Below are positions 6,735 through 11,219 of a DNA stretch of 11,219 nt, piece after piece. Source of the DNA: an uncultured Lachnospiraceae bacterium (GTDB taxonomy: Bacteria > Bacillota > Clostridia > Lachnospirales > Lachnospiraceae); contig CAMJWQ010000084.1 of the NCBI GenBank assembly GCA_946409475.1, forward strand, positions 1 through 11,219, written 5' to 3'. Both the position numbers and the translations under genes were made by a program. The notes below the pieces were generated by a model. It was not told the origin of the DNA. It saw only the letters and a program-made list of their open reading frames with translations, and ran no database searches. Position 1 is the stretch's first letter; every line of letters begins with the position of its first letter.

Positions 6735-7181
6735 TCCAAAACTAAAATCGTTGTTTTACATGCAAAAGAACTGATTTATACCGCAATATTTGTAGTATTA
6801 GGCATCCTGCTGATTATATTGCTGGTATTTATGTTCTTGCCGAAAGATGAAGCAAAGGAAACAATATCTACAGCTGCGTATGTACCCGGTGTATATACTT
6901 CTTCCATGGTATTAAATAATAACACCATCGAAGTAGAGGTTGTCGTAGATGAAAATAACATAAACTCCATTCGCTTAGTCAATTTGAGTGAAGCCATAAC
7001 CACTATGTATCCTCTCATTGAGCCTTCCTTTGATGATATCGTAGAGCAAATATACGAAAAACAATCCCTGGAAGACATTACATACGAAGAGGATAAAAAA
7101 TTTACCTCACAAATGCTGTTGGAAGCCATTGAAACGACATTGGGCAAAGCAAAAGTGGAGGTATTTACCGAAATCAAATAA
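6729..7181 (+). CDS. Small membrane-anchored protein with ATT start, FMN-binding-like domain
   Basis: The reading frame encodes about 150 residues if begun at ATT 6729. A perfect AGGAGG (6716-6721) stands seven bases upstream, and no ATG, GTG or TTG in the frame is near it. The next possible starts, TTG 6819 and ATG 6831, have no ribosome binding site and would cut into the membrane segment. The N-terminus is basic, followed by one hydrophobic segment (about 15-42), then an extracytoplasmic domain. That domain (YVPGVYTSSMVLNNNTIEVE onward) resembles the FMN_bind fold, with a late FTSQMLLEAI in place of the canonical SGATxTS motif, so flavin binding is doubtful. It lies about 210 bases upstream of glnA. 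Its function is unknown. Confidence 0.75.
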   Translation: MSSKTKIVVLHAKELIYTAIFVVLGILLIILLVFMFLPKDEAKETISTAAYVPGVYTSSMVLNNNTIEVEVVVDENNINSIRLVNLSEAITTMYPLIEPSFDDIVEQIYEKQSLEDITYEEDKKFTSQMLLEAIETTLGKAKVEVFTEIK

Positions 7182-7186
7182 GAATA

Positions 7187-7210
7187 GACGCGTGCTTCTT
7201 GGTACGCGTC
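7187..7210 (+). terminator. GC-rich hairpin after the ATT-start gene
   Basis: GACGCGT (7187-7193) pairs perfectly with ACGCGTC (7204-7210). Two G-U pairs and one C-G pair extend the stem inward, and AATA/TATT (7183-7186 with 7214-7217) may extend it outward. It begins five bases after the stop codon. The tail has only TTT, so it may be a weak terminator or a 3' stabiliser. Confidence 0.5.
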
Positions 7211-7290
7211 AGCTATTTGCATAAAAAAGGGACAGGCTGCGAATAGTAAAGGTAAGGAAGATCACAACGAGCAAGCAGGGCAATCCATTA

Positions 7291-7319
7291 TTGACAAAAG
7301 TCAGGTACACTGGTAAAAT
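7291..7319 (+). promoter_or_regulatory. Sigma-A promoter of glnA with extended -10
   Basis: A perfect -35 TTGACA (7291-7296), a 17-base spacer and -10 TAAAAT (7314-7319) preceded by TGG (7311-7313) make an extended -10 promoter. Transcription should start near 7326, about 64 bases before the glnA start codon. The -35 lies in a small palindrome, TGACAAAAGTCA (7292-7303). Confidence 0.85.
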
Positions 7320-7332
7320 TTTTTTGAACATA

Positions 7333-7364
7333 AGCGTTTTCCGTTTGGGGAAACGCTGATTTTT
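7333..7364 (+). terminator. Intrinsic terminator in the glnA leader, candidate attenuator
   Basis: Bases 7333-7342 (AGCGTTTTCC) pair with 7348-7357 in ten positions, one of them G-U, around a five-base loop. TTTTT follows at 7360-7364. The structure lies after the glnA promoter and 25 bases before its start codon, so glnA transcripts must read through it. An ANTAR antiterminator gene follows glnA, which fits control at this site. I did not find the paired six-base-loop hairpins expected of an ANTAR target. Confidence 0.7.
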
Positions 7365-7389
7365 AATAACGATAGAAAAGGGGAAAAAT

Positions 7390-8721
7390 ATGAGCAAGTA
7401 TACAAAAAATGATATCATTCGTTTGGTAGAAGAAGAAGATGTTGAATTTATTCGTTTACAGTTCACCGATATATTCGGCAATTTAAAAAATGTTGCCATT
7501 ACCTCCAGTCAGTTGGAAAAGGCACTGGAAAATAAATGTATGTTTGACGGTTCGTCTATTGAAGGATTTGTACGCATAGAGGAATCGGATATGTACCTGT
7601 ATCCGGATTTTGATACCCTGGCCATATTTCCCTGGAGACCCCAGCAGGGAAAAGTAGCCAGGCTGATATGTGATGTATACCGTCCAAACGGCGCACCCTT
7701 TGAGGGCGATCCCAGATATGTCCTTAAGAAAGCCATTAAAGAAGCTGCGGAATTAGGCTATACCTTTGATGTGGGTCCGGAATGTGAATTCTTTTTATTT
7801 AATATGGATGAAAATGGACTGCCGACAACCAGAAGTCATGAACAGGCAGGATATTTTGATGCAGGCCCTGTTGACCTTGGAGAAAATGCAAGAAGAGATA
7901 TGGTATTAACACTGGAGGATATGGGATTTGAAATTGAATCCTCCCATCATGAAGTGGCTCCCGCACAGCATGAAATTGATTTCCGTTATGATGAGGCATT
8001 GATTGCGGCGGATAATATCATGACCTTTAAACTGGCCGTAAAGACCATAGCAAGACGCCATGGCTTACACGCTACCTTTATGCCCAAGCCTCTTTACGGG
8101 GTTAACGGATCCGGTATGCATATTAATATGTCATTGTCTAAAGACGGTGTAAATATGTTTAATGATTCGTCGGATGAGCTGGGGCTTAGTAAGGAAGCAT
8201 ATTATTTTATCGGCGGAATCATGAAGCATATGAAGGCAATGACGGTTATTATGAATCCGCTGGTCAACTCTTATAAAAGGCTGGTTCCCGGATACGAGGC
8301 TCCGGTATATATGGCCTGGTCCGCGACCAACAGAAGTCCGTTAATCCGTATCCCGGCTTCAAGGGGTACCGGTACCAGAATAGAGCTTAGAAGTCCGGAT
8401 TCCTCCGCTAATCCTTATTTGGCCTTAGCGGCATGCCTGTTTGCCGGTATAGACGGTATTAAAAATAAAATAGAGCCTCCGAAAAGTGTTAACTGCAATA
8501 TTTTCAGCTTAACGGAGGAGGAAAAAGCAGGCCTCGGAATTGAAGCGCTGCCGGAAACCCTGGAACAGGCTGTTTTAGAGCTGGAAAAAGATGATTTTAT
8601 TAAGGATAAACTGGGAAGACATGTTTCTGAAAAGTATTTGGAAGCTAAGAAAGAGGAATGGGATCAGTACCGTTCACAGGTAACCCAATGGGAAATCGAT
8701 CAATATCTGTATAGGGTATAA
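7390..8721 (+). CDS. glnA: Glutamine synthetase, type I-alpha
   Basis: GlnA makes glutamine from glutamate, ammonia and ATP in the cytoplasm as a dodecamer. The 443-residue length matches the Gram-positive GSI-alpha form, which lacks the adenylylation insert of the longer enterobacterial type. Visible family motifs are [10 protein letters not shown] (51-60), the metal-binding GPECEFFLF (129-137), [10 protein letters not shown] (239-248), [20 protein letters not shown] (301-320) and [16 protein letters not shown] (330-345). Arg62 and Glu303 sit in the places of the Bacillus subtilis residues involved in glutamine feedback inhibition (R62 and the E304 flap), so feedback control is likely kept. 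The start follows AAGGGG (7378-7383). The gene has its own promoter with a terminator in the leader, and it precedes an ANTAR regulator gene. Confidence 0.98.
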   Translation: MSKYTKNDIIRLVEEEDVEFIRLQFTDIFGNLKNVAITSSQLEKALENKCMFDGSSIEGFVRIEESDMYLYPDFDTLAIFPWRPQQGKVARLICDVYRPNGAPFEGDPRYVLKKAIKEAAELGYTFDVGPECEFFLFNMDENGLPTTRSHEQAGYFDAGPVDLGENARRDMVLTLEDMGFEIESSHHEVAPAQHEIDFRYDEALIAADNIMTFKLAVKTIARRHGLHATFMPKPLYGVNGSGMHINMSLSKDGVNMFNDSSDELGLSKEAYYFIGGIMKHMKAMTVIMNPLVNSYKRLVPGYEAPVYMAWSATNRSPLIRIPASRGTGTRIELRSPDSSANPYLALAACLFAGIDGIKNKIEPPKSVNCNIFSLTEEEKAGLGIEALPETLEQAVLELEKDDFIKDKLGRHVSEKYLEAKKEEWDQYRSQVTQWEIDQYLYRV

Positions 8722-8761
8722 CTTATACCTGCTTGACTATTGCAACGATAAAATATGTCAT

Positions 8762-8781
8762 TGCATAGCTCTGTTTATGCA
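8762..8781 (+). promoter_or_regulatory. Small hairpin and TTGCA repeats between glnA and the ANTAR gene
   Basis: TGCATA (8762-8767) pairs with TATGCA (8776-8781). TTGCA also occurs three times, at 8740, 8761 and 8783, steps of 21 and 22 bases. TGCAA (8741-8745) can pair with the second copy, excluding the first hairpin. This may be an RNA switch, a protein site, or chance. There is no T tract. Confidence 0.25.
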
Positions 8782-8811
8782 GTTGCACGAAAATAGTAGG
8801 GAGGTGTGGGC

Positions 8812-9360
8812 TTGACCAATATCATTGTAGTGTTTCCTAAGATCCAGGAAGCCAAAAGTATTCGTAATCTGCTGGTACGAAGCGGTTTTTCCGTTGCAGG
8901 CGTCTGTACAACCGGTGCCCAGGCGATAAATTATGCGGACAGCTTAAGTGATGGTATCGTGGTATGTGGTTACCGGTGCCAGGATATGATGTATTTAGAG
9001 CTGCATGACTACTTACCGTCTCATTTTGAGATCCTGTTAATTGCCTCACAAAATTTATGGAGCGAGTGCGCACATAATAATATTGTTTGTCTGGCATTGC
9101 CTATAAAAGTTCATGATTTGATCAATACGGTAGACATGATGGTAGAAACCATTGAAAGAAGGCGCAGAAAAAAGAAGTCTAAGCCAAGAGAAAGAAAACC
9201 GGAGGAAAAGGCTCTTATTGATGAAGCCAAATTATTATTGATTGAACGCAATAATATGACGGAAGAGGAGGCTCACCGTTATATACAAAAATGCAGTATG
9301 GACAGCGGAACAAACATGGTTGAAACGGCGCAAATGGTATTAAGTATTATGCAAATGTAA
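8812..9360 (+). CDS. ANTAR-domain RNA-binding antiterminator with degenerate receiver
   Basis: The product (182 residues) combines an N-terminal receiver-like domain (about 1-115) with a C-terminal ANTAR domain (about 128-181), joined by a strongly basic linker (RRRRKKKSKPRERK, 116-129). ANTAR proteins bind paired hairpins in nascent RNA and prevent termination. The ANTAR core reads DEAKLLLIERNNMTEEEAHR (137-156). In the receiver, the acidic pocket is replaced by FPK (8-10) and the phospho-acceptor Asp by CGY (52-54), while Ser79 and Lys99 remain; phosphorylation is therefore unlikely. The start is TTG 8812, seven bases after GGAGG (8800-8804); GTG 8806 is too close to that site. Comparable regulators beside clostridial glnA genes are known, so it probably controls glnA or other nitrogen genes. 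Confidence 0.88.
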   Translation: MTNIIVVFPKIQEAKSIRNLLVRSGFSVAGVCTTGAQAINYADSLSDGIVVCGYRCQDMMYLELHDYLPSHFEILLIASQNLWSECAHNNIVCLALPIKVHDLINTVDMMVETIERRRRKKKSKPRERKPEEKALIDEAKLLLIERNNMTEEEAHRYIQKCSMDSGTNMVETAQMVLSIMQM

Positions 9361-9372
9361 AGGAAAAACAGA

Positions 9373-10221
9373 ATGAAATTTACAAAAATGCACGGTATAG
9401 GCAATGACTATGTCTATGTGAATTGTTTTAAGGAAGTCATTAAGGAACCGGAAAAGGTGGCACGCTTTGTCAGTGACCGCCATTTTGGTATTGGAGCGGA
9501 CGGCCTGATTTTAATTAAGCCTTCAAAGACAGCTGATTTTGAAATGGCAATGTATAACGCAGACGGCTCCAGGGGAGAAATGTGCGGAAACGGTATCCGG
9601 TGTGTGGCTAAGTATGTCTATGATTATGGTTTGACAACTAAGACAAATATCAGTATAGAAACATTAGGCGGCATTAAATACCTGGAATTATTTTTAGATA
9701 ATCTTAAGGTGAATTCCGTAAGAGTGGACATGGGCAAACCCGTTTTTAAGGCTTCCCGGATTCCTGTGTTATCAGATAACGAGCAGGTTGTCAGCGAAGA
9801 AATAGAAGTTGGCGGCATATTATATAAAATGACCTGTGTATCCATGGGCAATCCCCATGCCGTTATATTCGTAGAAGACATTAATAAAATTGATATAGAA
9901 AAAATAGGACCTGAGTTTGAGAACCATAAAAGATTTCCCAATAAAATCAATACGGAATTCATACAGGTGGTAAGCCGCAGGGAAATTAAAATGCGTGTAT
10001 GGGAAAGAGGCTCCGGAGAAACCTTAGCTTGTGGAACAGGTGCCTGCGCCTCCGTGGCAGCAGGTGTTTTGAACGGACTTACACAAGAGGAAGTCAAGGT
10101 AAAATTATTGGGCGGGGATTTGATGATATCCTGGGAAAGGGGAAAGGATACCATATATATGACAGGGCCCGCGGTTAAGGTTTTTGACGGGGAAATAGAG
10201 CTTCCCCATGAAATAAGGTAA
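9373..10221 (+). CDS. dapF: Diaminopimelate epimerase
   Basis: DapF interconverts LL- and meso-diaminopimelate, the penultimate step to lysine and the source of meso-DAP for peptidoglycan, using two cysteines without a cofactor. The 282-residue protein has both catalytic regions: MYNADGSRGEMCGNGIRC (60-77, Cys71) and SGETLACGTGACA (214-226, Cys220). The N-terminal FTKMHGIGND (3-12) is also typical. The start at 9373 follows AAAGGA (9359-9364), which overlaps the end of the ANTAR gene; only 12 bases separate the two, so they are translated from one message. The next gene, 31 bases downstream, encodes the enzyme that produces its substrate. Confidence 0.97.
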   Translation: MKFTKMHGIGNDYVYVNCFKEVIKEPEKVARFVSDRHFGIGADGLILIKPSKTADFEMAMYNADGSRGEMCGNGIRCVAKYVYDYGLTTKTNISIETLGGIKYLELFLDNLKVNSVRVDMGKPVFKASRIPVLSDNEQVVSEEIEVGGILYKMTCVSMGNPHAVIFVEDINKIDIEKIGPEFENHKRFPNKINTEFIQVVSRREIKMRVWERGSGETLACGTGACASVAAGVLNGLTQEEVKVKLLGGDLMISWERGKDTIYMTGPAVKVFDGEIELPHEIR

Positions 10222-10252
10222 AATATAATTCAGTAATACAGAGGAGGATACT

Positions 10253-11219
10253 ATGTTTAAAATTAATGATAATTATTTAAAGCTGCCCGGAAGCTATTTA
10301 TTTTCCACTATCGGAAAAAAGGTAAGGGCTTATCAGGATGCGAATCCGGATAAAGAAATAATCCGTTTAGGCATCGGTGACGTCACCCAGCCTCTGGTAC
10401 CTGCCATCATCAGTGCCCTGCACTCGGCCGTAGAGGAAATGGCGGATCCTCAGACCTTCAGAGGCTATGCTCCCGATTTGGGATACGAGTTTTTAAGAAA
10501 TGCCATTGTTAAAAATGATTATCGGTCAAGAGGCTGTGATATTCAGGCAGATGAAATATTTGTTTCTGACGGAGCCAAAAGCGATTCCGCCAATATACAG
10601 GAAATTTTCAGCCCGGATAATAAAATAGCCGTCTGCGATCCTGTGTATCCCGTTTACGTGGATTCCAATGTAATGGCCGGAAGAACAGGGACCTATAATA
10701 AGCAAAGAGAAACCTGGAGTGATGTAATTTACATGCCCTGTACGGAGGAAAATAAATTTGCTCCTGAGCTTCCCAAAGAAGCTCCCGATTTAATTTATTT
10801 ATGCTATCCCAATAATCCTACCGGTTCCACTATTACGAAAAACCAATTACAGAAATGGGTGGATTATGCCAATAAGGCGGGTGCCGTTATTATCTATGAT
10901 GCGGCTTATGAGGCATATATTTCAGAGGCGGACGTTCCCCATTCCATCTTTGAATGTGAGGGGGCCAGAACCTGTGCCATTGAATTGAAATCCTTTTCTA
11001 AAAACGCAGGCTTTACGGGAGTACGGTTAGGATATACGGTTATCCCCAGGGATTTAAAATCCGGTGATGTGTCACTGCATTCTTTATGGGCAAGACGGCA
11101 TGGAACGAAATATAACGGTGCTCCCTATATCATACAAAGAGCAGGAGAAGCCGTTTATTCGGATGCGGGAAAAGAGCAGCTGAAGAAGCAGGTCGCTTAC
11201 TATATGAATAATGCAAAAG
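10253..11219 (+). CDS. dapL: LL-diaminopimelate aminotransferase (cut by window end)
   Basis: DapL converts tetrahydrodipicolinate directly to LL-diaminopimelate with glutamate as amino donor, bypassing the acylated DapD/DapC/DapE route. The frame stays open for 322 residues to the window end; the family is about 400-410 residues, so roughly 80 are missing. It is a fold-type I PLP enzyme. Visible marks are IRLGIGDVTQPLVPAI (37-52), FRGYAPDLGYEFLR (69-82), CYPNNPTGS (184-192), YDAAYEAYI (215-223) and SFSKNAGFTGVRLGY (247-261, with Lys250 as the Schiff base). The start follows GAGGAGG (10241-10247). With dapF just upstream it forms a lysine/DAP module within the glnA-ANTAR operon, with no promoter or terminator evident between the genes. 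Confidence 0.96.
   Translation, partial: MFKINDNYLKLPGSYLFSTIGKKVRAYQDANPDKEIIRLGIGDVTQPLVPAIISALHSAVEEMADPQTFRGYAPDLGYEFLRNAIVKNDYRSRGCDIQADEIFVSDGAKSDSANIQEIFSPDNKIAVCDPVYPVYVDSNVMAGRTGTYNKQRETWSDVIYMPCTEENKFAPELPKEAPDLIYLCYPNNPTGSTITKNQLQKWVDYANKAGAVIIYDAAYEAYISEADVPHSIFECEGARTCAIELKSFSKNAGFTGVRLGYTVIPRDLKSGDVSLHSLWARRHGTKYNGAPYIIQRAGEAVYSDAGKEQLKKQVAYYMNNAK

Noticed and set aside
6776..7222. Minus-strand open frame of 148 codons opposite the ATT-start gene
   Set aside because: The plus frame has a ribosome binding site, a membrane segment and a domain-like pattern; the minus frame has none of these.
7211..7290. Possible small RNA or short peptide gene before the glnA promoter
   Set aside because: I found no promoter, start with a ribosome binding site, or stable fold; ANTAR-type six-base-loop hairpins were sought here and not found.

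Overview
The window looks like the chromosome of a low-GC, Gram-positive anaerobe of the class Clostridia, most likely Lachnospiraceae. The evidence is AT-rich sequence with strong AGGAGG-type ribosome binding sites and consensus sigma-A promoters, an alpha-type glutamine synthetase followed by an ANTAR regulator, and the LL-diaminopimelate aminotransferase (DapL) route to lysine. This placement is inferred from gene content only. There are ten protein genes; the last is cut by the window end. No gene-free stretch exceeds 300 bases. I see no rRNA, tRNA, CRISPR array, insertion sequence or phage gene.

Region 1 (1-3450) is a two-gene TRAP transporter of the TAXI type: a substrate-binding lipoprotein and a fused 4TM-12TM permease. 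A consensus promoter (51-79) is followed at once by a terminator-like hairpin in the leader (91-133). Another hairpin lies between the two genes. A long bidirectional terminator (3388-3447) closes the unit.

Region 2 (3451-6588) has a minus-strand class III aminotransferase resembling glutamate-1-semialdehyde aminomutase, transcribed divergently from a MurR/RpiR-family regulator that is followed by a GNAT acetyltransferase. The control region holds a consensus promoter for the aminotransferase, a near-palindrome and a leader hairpin. An A/T motif in the near-palindrome also occurs twice around the transporter promoter, so the regulator may control both transporter and aminotransferase (inference).

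Region 3 (6589-11219) reads rightward: a small membrane-anchored protein that appears to start with ATT, then glnA, an ANTAR antiterminator with a degenerate receiver domain, dapF and dapL. glnA has its own extended -10 promoter, with an intrinsic terminator between promoter and start codon. The adjacent ANTAR gene makes antitermination control of nitrogen assimilation plausible. DapL and DapF together convert tetrahydrodipicolinate through LL-DAP to meso-DAP for peptidoglycan and lysine.

The most unusual points are the ATT start with a perfect Shine-Dalgarno and a 12-base inverted repeat that could bury it; terminator-like hairpins directly after three separate promoters (transporter, aminotransferase, glnA); and the shared operator-like motif. 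None amounts to a demonstrable new system, but the leaders and the ATT-initiated gene are worth testing.
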